Of a stretch of 64,000 nucleotides of DNA, positions 1 to 11,900 are shown one piece after another. The position numbers and the translations under genes are program-made. Source of the stretch: Vespula vulgaris (Eukaryota; Arthropoda; Insecta; Hymenoptera; Vespidae). The stretch spans positions 3,932,814 through 3,996,813 of the forward strand of contig NC_066602.1 of NCBI RefSeq assembly GCF_905475345.1, in the 5' to 3' direction. Positions within the stretch are counted from its first letter, which is position 1. Every line of letters starts with the position of its first letter. Under the pieces are notes generated by a model, which saw only the letters and a list, made by a program, of their open reading frames with translations, did not search any database and was not told the DNA's origin.

Positions 1-402
1 GCAAGGGGATTTGTTCGAAGAGCCTTCGAAGCAAGGAAACGTAACAGTTCGATTCTATTTTACATATCGTTCCTGTTTCTCTGTTTCTCTCTTTCTCTTC
101 TCTGTCTTTCGTCTCGTCAGTGAGACAGAGTGAGAACATTTCGGTTTGTCCGTTCTAATCCGATTTAGTATCGAAACTCGGATACATTTGGATGACCATT
201 GATACGACCGATGTAGTTTGAGGGTTCATTGTTAGTTACTCGGACGCACAATAGTTCTCGTTCGTTCGATCGAATTAATTTTATTATTAATATTTATCTA
301 AGAATCTCTACGTATAATAATAATAATTTTAATGAATGCAATTAAATAAGAATCCAAGATGAAACGATAGTATTATTGCAGTTTAACGATTATTAACGAT
401 TT

Positions 403-408
<6 letters not shown>

Positions 409-447
<39 letters not shown>
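409..447. repeat. (AT)n microsatellite
   Basis: About 19 uninterrupted AT units. Confidence 0.97.
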
Positions 448-452
<5 letters not shown>

Positions 453-676
453 AAATATCATTGTTATATTAAGACGTGATATTTATCTTTGGAAAAAGAT
501 ATATAAAAAAACGATGTAAGAAAAAATAGGAAGATAATCGTCGATGATTTCAAGTCGATAGAATTTTTAATACATTTTATCTATGTATATTTTATTTTTT
601 TTAAATTAATTATCATTTGATCTCGTACCTTAATTAGATACGTGCTTCGGCATTAAAGAGGCATTCTATGCGTAGC

Positions 677-679
<3 letters not shown>

Positions 680-717
<38 letters not shown>
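680..717. repeat. (AT)n microsatellite
   Basis: About 18 uninterrupted TA/AT units, second of a pair about 230 bases apart. Confidence 0.97.
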
Positions 718-720
<3 letters not shown>

Positions 721-2800
721 TCACTTTATAGATTTTCCTAGTTGCATCGCACTCTGGAATTGCAATTTATTTAATAAGAGCCTCTAATCCGCGCTACATC
801 GTAATGCATTAAGGTAGTTACGAATTCCTTCTTGTTCTAATCCAGTTACAAGTTTCTGACTCTGGCAGGAGCTAACAGGGAAATGTTGATAATAGTGTAC
901 ACAAACTGTCTGTGAAAAGTGTTTCAAAAAAATTATCATATTTTATTTTTCCTCGTTGGACAAACATTTAATGATTCTATCGTATATAACGTTCGTCTTG
1001 CGATTAGAAATTATTTTTTCTTTTTCTTTTCTCTTCTATTCCTTTCTCTTTTTTCTTTCTTTTTCTCTCTCTCTCCCTTTTTTTTTACTTTTTGATAAAT
1101 TGAAAGGACGTAATAATCGGTTCATGTATTTCTTTTTGATGTTTCAAGATTTATTTAGATTTTTCACTTTTTTTTTTATTTCTATTTATTTTATTTATTT
1201 ATTTTTTTATTTATATGTCATTCGTACCATGTTAACGTAAAAGTTATTAGTTATTTAAAGGGAACCCACTCAAGGTAATAACAATCGCGTAGAGTAAAAA
1301 AGAAAGAAAGAAAGAAAGAAGAAAAGCAGCATAGTGACGTAAACTTTGACATGTGAAACATTCGGAGAGATATGTGACATTGCCGCAAATATAAATCAAA
1401 TTAACGATACGTGCTTTATCGTTTAGAAAATTGGCTTTAGGCTTTTTCTCTCCGTTCTTTTTTTTTACGATTTTTCTTTTTTTTATGATACTTTTTCACG
1501 AAACTACACGACCTCCGACACGAATTATACGTTATTAATTACCCGTATTTCAGGATTTAATATATTTAATCTACATTATACGTTACACTTTCCACTTCAT
1601 ATTATCATCCCACCACCTTCTTTTATGGGAAAATTATTCTCGAAAATATAAAAACGTGAATTCGATGAAAGAAATGTTAATTCAACTGTCAGATTATTTC
1701 GATGTTTATTATACGATTTATTTTTAATAGTCCATTTAGTAATAGTATAATATTTATGTATTATATTTTATATACAATGACATATATATATGACTTATGG
1801 ATTCTATATATTACTTGTTTATTTATGTATCTTATATATAATATGTATATACTATCATGTATATTATGTATATAACTTTTTCTTTTACTTTTTGTTTATT
1901 TAATATTTTTTCTTCATTTTTTCTTTTTTATTTATATTTTTTTTATTCATTTTTTTTTTTTTTATTTTTTTCATTAAAAATTTTTCCCGACTCTCCCACG
2001 AAATCTCCGATACGACCGTCGGGATTGGTTTTAAGCTCCGTCGATCCTACGAAGGATTTATGAGGATGATTATGAACGGAGCTTTTGCATTCGTTACATA
2101 GTATGTAAATCGTGAGGATTTCTAACCATTGAATTTCCCATTCTTTATCAATACCCTTCGTTTTTTCAGCATTATTTATTGCATTTTAATGTTGTCATAT
2201 ATCGAATTGATCGAACTAAGATTGTGTATTTCAAAATTGATTGCAATGTTTAATTACAACAAAAAGAAACAAGAAAAATGTAATGCTCTTTATAGATTTA
2301 TTACATCTACAATTTATTATACTTAATACGTATCTGTGTTAATGCTTTTGTAAGTAAAATCAGATCGATTATTTATTTATTTTTAGACATACGTACATTT
2401 ACTTAATTAATGGATTATTACAAATGGGGGAAAAAGGAAATTAATAATTAATTTTAATAAGATATGTACACACATACGCACACACAAAACCATAACTCAT
2501 ATATATTAATTTTCAATATACTTTTATTAAAACAACTTTTACTTACAAAATTAAATAATATAATAAAAAAAGAAAGAAACAAAGAGAAAAACGCATAAGA
2601 TACATTCTACGAAGTAGTATATATTCCTTGAAATAATGATATATGTATAATATATATATAATATATAATACATAATATATTTATACATGGAGCGCGTGTG
2701 AAGTGTTAAACGAGACGTTTAAAAAATTCTCTCATAGAAATTCTCAGACGACTTGGCGTGTGCGAAGATCAACAGATAAGTGATAAAAAGTAATGGACTT

Positions 2801-2832
2801 GGTATTATGGGTATTATGGGTATTATGGGTAT
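2801..2832. repeat. 9-bp tandem repeat GGGTATTAT
   Basis: Three and a half head-to-tail copies of GGGTATTAT. Read on the minus strand it gives the repeated tripeptide I-I-P inside an open frame; the period is divisible by three, so the frame stays open without implying coding. Confidence 0.9.
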
Positions 2833-4400
2833 AAAAGCAGCAAGCGTGTTCGTAATAGCTGGATGAGAACTGGAACTGGAGATAGAGGCCGAGAACAACA
2901 TATCTCGATGTATATATGTATGTATATATCCATATATGTATATTAGAATCGATATAGAATGAAAGAAGAAATGCAAGAACGCATTTATTACGTTGGAAGG
3001 ATAAATTTTATTATTGCGACCATACGTGCAGGAATTGTTCGATATTGTTCGAAAAAGAATGTGAAAAATTCCATACGTAATCTCTAAACGGGATATATAT
3101 ATATATATTAAATAATTAACGTTGATATTAATATTTGATATATCTGTATATATTATTATATATATTAGATTAATATTATAGGTAGAGAAATATATGTATA
3201 TGTACAAATACGATATAAAAATTTGTATTCATTTATTTATTTAATTTTTTTTTCTCATTTTCTTCGTTGATATAGAAATGAAATTGAATGAAATTTTCAA
3301 ATGGATTACGGGAATGTAGAATCTTCGTTATAAGACGTGACAGATGTATTCTCTATTTCTCTCTCTCTCTCTCTTTCTCGTTTCGTTTTCAGAGACGATG
3401 AGAAAAGAAAAAGGGGAGAGAGAAGGAGAGAGAAAAATGCGACCTTTTTTCTAGTCTTGAGTGTGCTTTTCCTCTGCCTTTTCATTGCATCTACGACGCA
3501 CTTTTCCTCGTTCTTAACAGGATTAAAGAAAGCTATTTTTAGGGGGATGACAAAAGTGAGGTGATAGAAACATCCTATTTCTCTCTCTCTCCTTCTTTTT
3601 CTCTCTTTCTTTTCTTTTACGTTTCACGTTTTATATTTTATTTTAATATACGTTGGAAATGTGATTCGAACGTTAATTTGTGTATAATTAACGTCTGGCG
3701 ACACGGAGTTTTCCTTCTGTAAAGTTCTCCCCATGGTAAAATTGCTTATTTCTAAAGGTTGGAAAATTGAAACGAGAGATGCATTGTATTAACATTCAAC
3801 ATTGTTCACCGTAGTTTTAATGATCCTCTTGTTATTAATTTTTAATGAATATTTAACATTTAACCGCCTAGCATGGCGTTTATAAACTCGTTAGGTATTT
3901 ACTTTTATCGATGTTTTGCATTTTTCCATTGTTTTGTATTTCTGTCCTTTTTTTTTCTCTGCATATAATTTCTTTTTTTAAGACAATATATAATAATTTG
4001 TAAAGTCAACTGAAATAGAAATACCGATATAATAGAACATATTAAAAAGTATATAAAATTATTTATATAATACAATCCGTAACAATGATCTTTTATTTTT
4101 TTATTTTATTTCATTTAATTTAACTGAATCATAACGTTATACTATTAATTATTATTAACATATTATACATAATATGTAATAATATTCCTTGAGTCTATGC
4201 ATAAAGAAACCAAAATTTAAATGCCACACCCCCATACAAATACTCTCTCGCTTTACATACAATCTAGAAACTCTTAATAAATATTTATACGCAATCGCAT
4301 ACTACACTCTTCCAATCGTTCGTAATAAAAATTGATATAAGAATTCGAAAGATTAATTTTATTATATATAATTATGAGTGAACATTACATTTAAACAAAA

Positions 4401-4426
4401 ATTCAAATTTGAATTCGAATTTGAAT
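4401..4426. repeat. Near-perfect 26-bp palindrome
   Basis: The two halves are reverse complements except for one mismatched pair (24 of 26 bases symmetric), centred on GAATTC. The segment is AT-rich and made of AAATT/GAATT blocks. It may be a chance product of AT-rich DNA. Confidence 0.7.
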
Positions 4427-4931
4427 TGAATTACGGGTAAGTCCTTCTACGTCGTATGTAATTTTTGTGATAAACTCGAAGAGGATAGAAGGGTCTTGTA
4501 GAAAATTTTTGTTTTCTCCCTTCTCTTTCGTCGCGTTCCCTTTCCTTCTCTTATCTTCCTTTCCCTTCCTTTTGGTTCAACCCTCTAAGAAGCACATTCG
4601 ATGGCCGACGCTTAAAATCGCTGAGACATGAGTGTGCACCTTTATCCTTACTCCGAATTCACCCTTCTCACTCGACTTTCATAACGAGGTCGACGTCTCC
4701 CTTACTTGCCTCGAACGGTTTGATACGAATCATTAAGTTAAAAGGACCAGAAGGGTCTTTTCTCTCTTTCTCTCTCTCTCTTAATCTTTCTCTCCTCTTT
4801 CTCTCTCTCTCTCTTTTTCTTTTTCTCTTTTTCTTTTTCTCTTATGACTTGGAGAACTTTTACAGGAGTTCCGTTTTGCTTTGCCATTTTAGATAATTAA
4901 CGGTCACATTTTTTACTTCTTCTTTTTTCTT

Positions 4932-4974
<43 letters not shown>

Positions 4975-5796
4975 TTTGATGAGGTTTTATAAGATCGCAA
5001 AATTTGTTCTATCTTTGAAAAGGAATATTAGTTTTCTATGTTCTTTCTCCGTTTTTCCTATCTTTTTCTCTTTTTAAAAAATTATCTCATTCGTTCGAAA
5101 GTGATTATTTTTTATTCGAATTTAAATTAATACACCTTGGTATGTAACATATGCTTAAAAAATATTAATAAAATTTCGGGTATAAAGAAATAATTTATTT
5201 TTTGTCGATAAAATAATATCGGACTTAAAATAATAAACGCCGTGCATACGTGGAAATCGGATGAATTCAAAATTACGTAAAGTCAGTATTACGAAAGTGA
5301 AAGATACGTTTATATTTAATTTATTTTCAATATCTCATTATGTTTATCAACGTTTCTATAAGTAATCCTATATTTAAATTTAGGTAGATTAATAAAAGAG
5401 AAAACGAATAGTTCATTTATTTATTAATCTTTTAAATAAATCGATTTTAAATAGTTTCGTCTTCGAATTTCACGTTTAAGTATTTTATATATATATATAA
5501 TCTGATCAAAATAGTAGGAAAGTTAAAAAACGATATTAATTTTTGCGGATCTTTCCTCTTTTTTCTTTTCTCTATTCTCCTTTCTTTCTATTCTTACTCT
5601 CCACTCCTTTCTCGTCGATTTATTTTTACCAGATCTTTTCGTTCGCGAAGCGGCTAAAACGAGACTGAAAACTTGTTATTTTCCTTTCCTTCGTTTATTT
5701 ACCGATCGCTCGTGGACCACGTTTTCCAATAAAACAAAGCAAATAGAAAGAAAAAGCATAGTGAGGAGACAGAAAGATATATATATATACATATAT

Positions 5797-5834
5797 AGAT
5801 AGATAAATAGATAGATAGATAGATAGATAGATAG
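5797..5834. repeat. (GATA)n microsatellite
   Basis: About nine GATA units with one interrupted unit, preceded by a short (AT)n run. Confidence 0.95.
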
Positions 5835-6604
5835 ACAGAAAGAAAGACATGGTTGACGAGCAGTGCTGAAACAGCGAGCAAAGAGTTACGGAGAGAAGTG
5901 AGGGAATATGGGAGATGGAGAAATGATGGGGTGAGAGAGGGTGGTGGATATCGGAGCAGATAAAAAGCTGAGTTGGTAGCAGTAGTTATCACAATTTACG
6001 GATTATTTGTAGGAGCTGTGCGTGCAAACGCATGATAATTATTTTCATAATCTCTCGACTCATAATTTTTTCTTTACTTTCTTTTTTTTTGTTTTTTTTT
6101 GTTTTTTCTTTTCTAAATTTCTTTCCCTTTTCTTTTTGGATTTTCTCTTTTTCTTTTGTTTTGTTTTTTTTTTCAGTGATATTTCTATTAAGAGTATTAC
6201 AGTTTTATATATATGTGTGTGTGTGTGTGTGTACGATCGTACGACATATTTTATGGGAAAAGTATGGAGAACTGATTGTGAAATCTTGAAAACTTCGATA
6301 ATTCGAGAGAAACAATATAGATACGTCGAGAAGTATTGTTTTGCTTTGTTACTTTATGTGTTTGCGTATACGTGGGTTTTTCGTTGTGTTTTTTATTCGA
6401 GCTTATTAGAATTTATTTCTTTTCAAACAATCATTCATATCTGTATCATGTTTTATTATTTCATTCGATTGTTCGTTTTGTTTTTTTTTTGTTCTTCTAT
6501 ATATTTTTTTTCATAGTCAATATATTGTATATATAATATATTTAAAACATGATACAATAAAAAAAAGATGATTATAATGTTAGACATATCTAAAATTTAT
6601 ATTA

Positions 6605-6862
6605 AAAAAATCTAATCTAATGATAACACATTTCAAATATCTATTCAGAATTATTATTCTATTTCAATAAATCTGTTCCAAAAGTTTTATTCCAAATTAT
6701 TATTTAATATTCTAATTTAACAGTAAGATTATTCGAAAGTCTATTCATAGTATATCCAAAATAATTGCTCTAATCTAACGTTTGAAAATCTTTATTAAAA
6801 TTATCATTCTAATATAACGATAACTATTTATATTCAAGAATCAATTCAAAGTAAATATCGTT
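6605..6862. repeat. Degenerate tandem array, units 40-57 bp
   Basis: The block CTAAT(C/T)TAAC or close variants recurs at about 6612, 6659 (weak), 6712, 6769 and 6809. It is followed each time by an AT-rich spacer holding versions of TCAAATATCTATTCA and AATTATTATT. Spacings are 47, 53, 57 and 40 bases. Units are diverged, so the array is old. No ORF or known element is visible. Confidence 0.5.
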
Positions 6863-6979
6863 TTATCGAAAATTCTTTTTCTTTTTTAACCTCTTATGTA
6901 AACCCGAAAAAATATATATATATATTTATATTTATATATTTGTATACTTCAATTATATACGATAATTAGAGTTCTTGTT

Positions 6980-7165
6980 AAATTGTTCGTGAATGTGTAC
7001 ATTCGTCGACGATAATTCCGTTTCATGGTCGATACTTAGCGGCCGCAAGGCTAATTTCGGGGCTGTATCTGTCAGTCATGAAAACAACGGCCTAAAACGG
7101 TGGTAGTAAACGTGTATCGGATTGCCCGAACGGAATACATTGGACAGTAACTGTTTCTGGTGGAA
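6980..7165. promoter_or_regulatory. Complex unique island, possible regulatory element
   Basis: This segment is free of simple repeats, is clearly richer in G and C than its flanks and carries a GCGGCCGC site at 7039-7046. Neither strand has a long open frame. The only argument for regulatory function is sequence complexity inside a low-complexity region; conservation cannot be judged here. Confidence 0.2.
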
Positions 7166-8925
7166 CATTTACTCGTTTATTTATTTACTCATTTATTTAT
7201 TTATTTATTTATTTACATTTCTCGCTCTTTGCATTTCTCCGATGATTATAAAATAAAGAAAATTATGCGTTCCATAAAGAATAAATATTCCAAAAATTTG
7301 TTAAAATAATTTTTCACTCGAGGAGTATTCTTTTCATTTCTTTTTTTTTTATTTATTTTTATTTTTATTTCCTTTTTTGATTTTAAGTAATAAGTTTATT
7401 TGTCATTAAAATAATATTATTTTACGAATAATTTGTACGTACAACTCAATTCGGATAAACTCGATCGCATTTTAATATCGAATTTTTTTATACTCTTCAT
7501 TGTCTCATTTTTCGAAGAATTATTATTTTAATAATTAAAGAGGAACAATCGTTCTCTCTCTCTCCCCCCTCTTTCATGTTGTTAGTCATTTATCCATTCG
7601 ACGTTTCGATTTTCAAGTTATTTTCTATTAAAGAAAATAATGCTAATAATTGATTCAACTATTATTAACAATCAAAGTGGTTAATTATTTATTTCTCTCT
7701 GTATATATGTATGTATATATTAGAATGTATTTTTAGTAGTAAAAAATGAAACGAATATTCTTTACTTTGTCTTTCTCTTTCTATCTCATAGGAAATTTCT
7801 ATTCTCGTGAATCCAGTGTCCCGTATGAATAACTAAATCAGTGTGAATTCTCTCTCTCTCTCTCTTTTCTTTCTCGTGGTCGGGCACGCACGCGACTTTT
7901 CCCAAAAATAACGATCACGATTTAATTCGAAAGAATAAGAGAAAACTTGCCGGTCGTTTTACTCTTCCCATTTTTACGTTTTCCATCTCACTTTTTCCCC
8001 TAGTCGTGGCTCACGCACCCATTTTTTCGTGAATATTTTTCCGAACGGTATAGGATAGATATAAAAAAACTCCTTCGCTAAATTAGATTTCTAAAAAACT
8101 AGCACGGAGTTTCCTCGTTTAAAGGAACTTCCTAACTCTCATACGAGATCATGCTAAGGGGCGGGGACGCGAAGAGTGGGAATGAGAGCTTGTAAATTCA
8201 AATGAAAACATGCTAATTCGACTACGTTCTCTTTTTTTCCTCCTCCACATATTTATCTTCTACTTAAAATTATTTTTCTATTTTATTTTTATTTCGTTGT
8301 TTTTTTTTTATTCTTTTTATTTTTTTATTACAACGAAACAAATATCATATGCGCAAGGAAATCTTCCTTATCGACGAAATAACCAGAATTGAATGATAAC
8401 TTTAAATCGATAACGTGGAATGGTAAATATTCGAGAACGGTTTTATCAGTTCTTTATTTATCAACAAAGTTTTATCAATTTTTTTTTTTTATCTCATTCG
8501 AAACTCCAACTTAGATACAATATCGAAGGAACGAAGCGAATAATTTAGTATGTTAAAAAATAATCTCGATGAATAGTTTTATTCGAAAATAATTTTCTAC
8601 GAAGCCCCGTTTTAGAAACTACAGTTTTATATATTTCATTGGTTGAGAGATGCAATCTTTTTTCTTGTTTTTTATCCAAAGTGAATAATTTATTGTCAAT
8701 AAAACAAAATGTCGATTTAGTGCGATTAATTTTTCAACGAACGAAGACGTTTAATAGAAAAAAAAAAAATTGGAAAAAAAGCATGTTAATAAATCAAGTC
8801 AATATAGAAAAATAATTTCAACGCAATAATCAATTCGAATCGATCGTAATCTATTAGATAAATCAACGAGTTCTAAAATACTATCGTGCAAATACGTACG
8901 AACGATACATTGATTTGATTATATA

Positions 8926-8976
8926 GGTAGGAGTGGGGTTGGGTAGGATAGGTAGGTAGGTGGGGGGGTTGGTGGA
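8926..8976 (+). other. G-rich strand, possible G-quadruplex
   Basis: The plus strand holds GGGG, GGG, several GG and a run of seven G within 51 bases. Only three tracts of three or more G exist unless the seven-G run is split, so the motif is suboptimal for a three-layer quadruplex but good for a two-layer one. Confidence 0.4.
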
Positions 8977-9660
8977 GCGAGTAGTAGGTTGTTTCGTGCA
9001 AATAAACGGACTGCGCAATAATCCATCATTAGTTCGTTCGCGAAATTAAATGTGCGACGTCGTTGTTTCGCACATTACGCTCTCCCTAATGGAAATATCA
9101 TTCGATTCGCGGTTGAAACACAAAACAAAGGATCGCGATAGAGTCGTTGAAAGAGAACCGAAGAGGGAGAGAGAGAGAGAGAGAAGGAGAGATACGATCA
9201 GAGAACACGGTACGAAACTGATATCGATAACCTATAATTTATTTATTTAAACGAAAAACACATTTTGTCTAATAACAAATATTTTCATTCATAAAGCTTT
9301 CAAAATGATTAAAGTAATCCGTAAAGTTATGTCCGCATAATTAATCTGTAAAAAAAACAAGTATAAACAAACGCGTCCAAAAAGAGAAAGAAAGAAAGAG
9401 GGAGACGGAGAAGAAAAAGAAGATAAAAGAAACAAGCTTTTTTGTTTGTTTTTTTCCCCACCTTTTTCGCGTTTCTTTTTATTTTTATTTTTTTTTTTTT
9501 TCAAAGAACGTCAAGGATAAGAACGCACGGGCGAAGGCCATTGGACGGACGTTTAAATATGTATGACGTACGGAGTCATGGCAATTACCATCTAGAACGA
9601 GTTGCCGTCTTAATTAGGTCGTCTTGTCGACGACATCGACGACATCCATCCACGTCGGCG

Positions 9661-9665
9661 GTGAC

Positions 9666-9709
<44 letters not shown>

Positions 9710-9720
9710 CGACGCCGACG
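9661..9720. repeat. (GAC)n trinucleotide repeat, imperfect
   Basis: About 18 GAC-type triplets with a few substitutions. In one plus frame it reads as threonine runs and in another as aspartate runs. The surrounding frames give no recognised domain. Confidence 0.9.
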
Positions 9721-10073
9721 ACTATGTCCGTGACGTTCAACGTCGACGTGTCGACGACCACTCACCCTTTTACCACTTTGACATTTTCATCGGGGCTGCG
9801 AGATCTCGTCTCGGTTGGAGAACGTTGAGAAAAAGAAGGATAAATGAGCCGTGGAAGGCTTATATATGACTATAACGTTCTCTTTTGCTTTTCTTTTCTA
9901 AAAGTACCAACTTCTTCGTATCGATCAAGGATCTGACATGAAAAATGATTTGTGATCATGCTGGGAGGGGCTGGGAGGGATAGGAAGATCAAAACAACGG
10001 TGATAGGAAGTACGAAAGAAAGAGAGAGAGAGAGAGAGAGTGGTGTGCATGTGCGAGGGAAAGAAGAATGTGT

Positions 10074-10105
<32 letters not shown>

Positions 10106-10248
10106 TATTTAGATAATGATAGTGTAGAAGTTAGCAAAGAAAGAGAAGAATGTATTAAAATGACTCAGAGTTAACAATATATTATATAGGAATATGATAT
10201 ATTATAATTATAATCGTAATACTATAATTATATTATATTATAATATAA

Positions 10249-10280
10249 TATAATATAATATAATATTATATTATATTATA
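10249..10280. repeat. Perfect 32-bp AT palindrome
   Basis: The arms 10249-10264 and 10265-10280 are perfect reverse complements built of ATTAT-like units; the left side continues as the same 5-bp periodic AATAT pattern back to about 10220. It could extrude as a cruciform. Confidence 0.85.
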
Positions 10281-11719
10281 CGCTTTTACACGTTGATTAT
10301 ATCTACGATACGAAAGATACGTACGAGAGATAAAGCAAAATAATTAAAATACAAAAAAGAAAATAAAAGAAACGTATGCCAAAAGGAAAAAAGGGAAAAA
10401 TCAAGAGAAAGAGAAGAAGAAAAAAGGAATCTATCAAAGCGAAGAATATGCACGTAGTATTTATAATCGCTATTAAATGCATCTAATTTCAAGAATGTAT
10501 GTACATACCCCTATAGCTAGACGAGAGTAGTTCAGACAATAATGATGAGCATATTGGAGCGCAGCAATTTAAATTAAGAGGGTGAGGATGAGAGAGGGGG
10601 TGGATGTGGTGCTTACTCTTTATTTAATGATCTCGTCGTTCACGAACTTTACCTCGTGGTTTGTTACGAGGGGCGAATTTGGAAAATTTTAGAGGCGAAT
10701 TAAAATTTAATTTCAACCGATGGGAAATTCTTGTTTTACGTTTAAAGTTTTATAGGGAGAAAAAGATAGAAACAAGAAAGAGAAGCAACAAAAAATAATA
10801 ATAAATAATAAATCGTGTGGGTATATACATGCGTGTGTAGATATCTGTAAAAAGTCAGATTTTATCGGATCGTACAAATTAATATTTAATCGTACAAATC
10901 GTTGGATCGATTAAATATTTTTTTTTGATAGATTTAATATTTCTACATGTACACATTTTGGTAAATACATGGTTATATTTTATGGATCGGTTATACAAAT
11001 ATTAAAGACGTTCGTTTATAATATCGATTAGATCGGATTGATTTTAGAATAAAATAATCATGCTATATTTATAACTTGGTCTATTTTAAAATACAAATTT
11101 TAATATCGTCGATAATCTTCAATGAAACTTCATTACAAATGTATCTTTGGAAAAAAGTGATCTTTTTGGAACAGTTTTCTTTCGCTTGCGAACGAACTTC
11201 GACAAGTCTTTCCGATCGTAATATAAAATTCATAATTATCTGACGAATCAAATCATTTAACATTTCGTTATAGATCGCAGATAAACTTACGGATATCTAC
11301 TTGAGAAGGAAATTTTCGATTGAAACGTTAAAGATCTTTGTAGTAGCGATAGAAAGATAGAAAATACGTCTACGAATCTCGAATCCGAAGAAAGTTTAAA
11401 ACGAACCTGACGAACATTCTTCAAATCCGTATACCTCTAGTTGTCCTCGAGAACTTTTCAGATCTTTTACTTCCTGCTGATGCTTCTTCTTCTTTTTCTT
11501 CTTTCACGTTCGAAATCTTTCTTCCTAACCTTCTATTGTGTCGCGAACGACGATCTTCCATGGATCTCCTAGATACGAATATTGATCTTATGGAAACGAA
11601 CGTGTTTACCTGAATCTTTTGCATACCTGTCGTCTTTGGTAAGCGAAAAATATCGGGAAGGTACATACATACGTTTTTCGTTTGAAACTAACTGTACACA
11701 TTGCTGAAGAAAAGAAAGA

Positions 11720-11756
11720 AAGAGAGAGAGAGAGAGAGTGTGTGTGTGTGTGTGTA
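11720..11756. repeat. Compound (GA)n-(GT)n microsatellite
   Basis: About nine GA units pass directly into about nine GT units. Confidence 0.95.
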
Positions 11757-11900
11757 TGGGATGTGGAAAGAAGAGAGAAAATAGAAGGGAAATTTGTCGG
11801 AAAATTTACTATGTAACTGCTAATATTGAGTATCATCAATTTTTCACGCGAAAATGTTAAATTTTTTATCGGACGTGGTTGATTTATACGAACGCGAGGC

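Larger units (their letters stand above)
1..3336. other. Gene-free AT-rich stretch with microsatellites
   Basis: No supportable gene. The first 250 bases and roughly 730-930 are fairly complex unique sequence; the rest is AT-rich. A small inverted repeat (TTCGAAG at 14-20, CTTCGAA at 24-30) lies at the left edge. Two long (AT)n tracts and a T/C-rich tract (about 1020-1090 and 1150-1210) explain the open frames seen here, whose products are almost pure F/S/L/Y. A nine-base tandem unit GGGTATTAT is repeated about three and a half times at 2801-2832. Confidence 0.7.
3337..6600. other. Gene-free stretch rich in CT tracts
   Basis: No gene found. Pyrimidine tracts lie at 3358-3379, 3578-3620, 4760-4850 and 4941-4977. 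A more complex unique segment lies at about 4575-4750. The open frames at 6.02-6.53 kb come from a T-rich tract followed by a (GT)n run and show no recognisable protein. A (GATA)n run at 5797-5834 and a (GT)n run at 6214-6232 are the clearest simple repeats. Confidence 0.65.
6863..9000. other. Gene-free stretch with one complex island
   Basis: No gene found. The segment at about 6980-7165 is unlike its surroundings in being complex and GC-richer. Otherwise there are (TTAT)n at about 7188-7215, CT tracts at 7550-7575 and 7848-7866, and AT-rich unique DNA. A G-rich tract closes the block at 8926-8976. Confidence 0.65.
9001..11900. other. Gene-free stretch with GA, GAC and AT repeats
   Basis: No gene found. 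(GA)n runs lie at 9166-9184, 10021-10040 and 10079-10105, a GAC-type trinucleotide run at 9661-9720 and an AT palindrome at 10249-10280. Reading frames across 9442-9869 are carried by the trinucleotide run (poly-T in one frame, poly-D in another), so they are repeat artefacts. The sequence at 10500-10720 and 11100-11650 is more complex but without recognisable coding. Confidence 0.65.

Noticed and set aside
8067..8112. AAACTCC/GGAGTTT hairpin
   Set aside because: The 7-bp stem with a poorly paired 32-base interior is within chance expectation.
9442..9869. ORFs with poly-T and poly-D
   Set aside because: They are two readings of the same (GAC)n tract, and the flanks are unrecognised.
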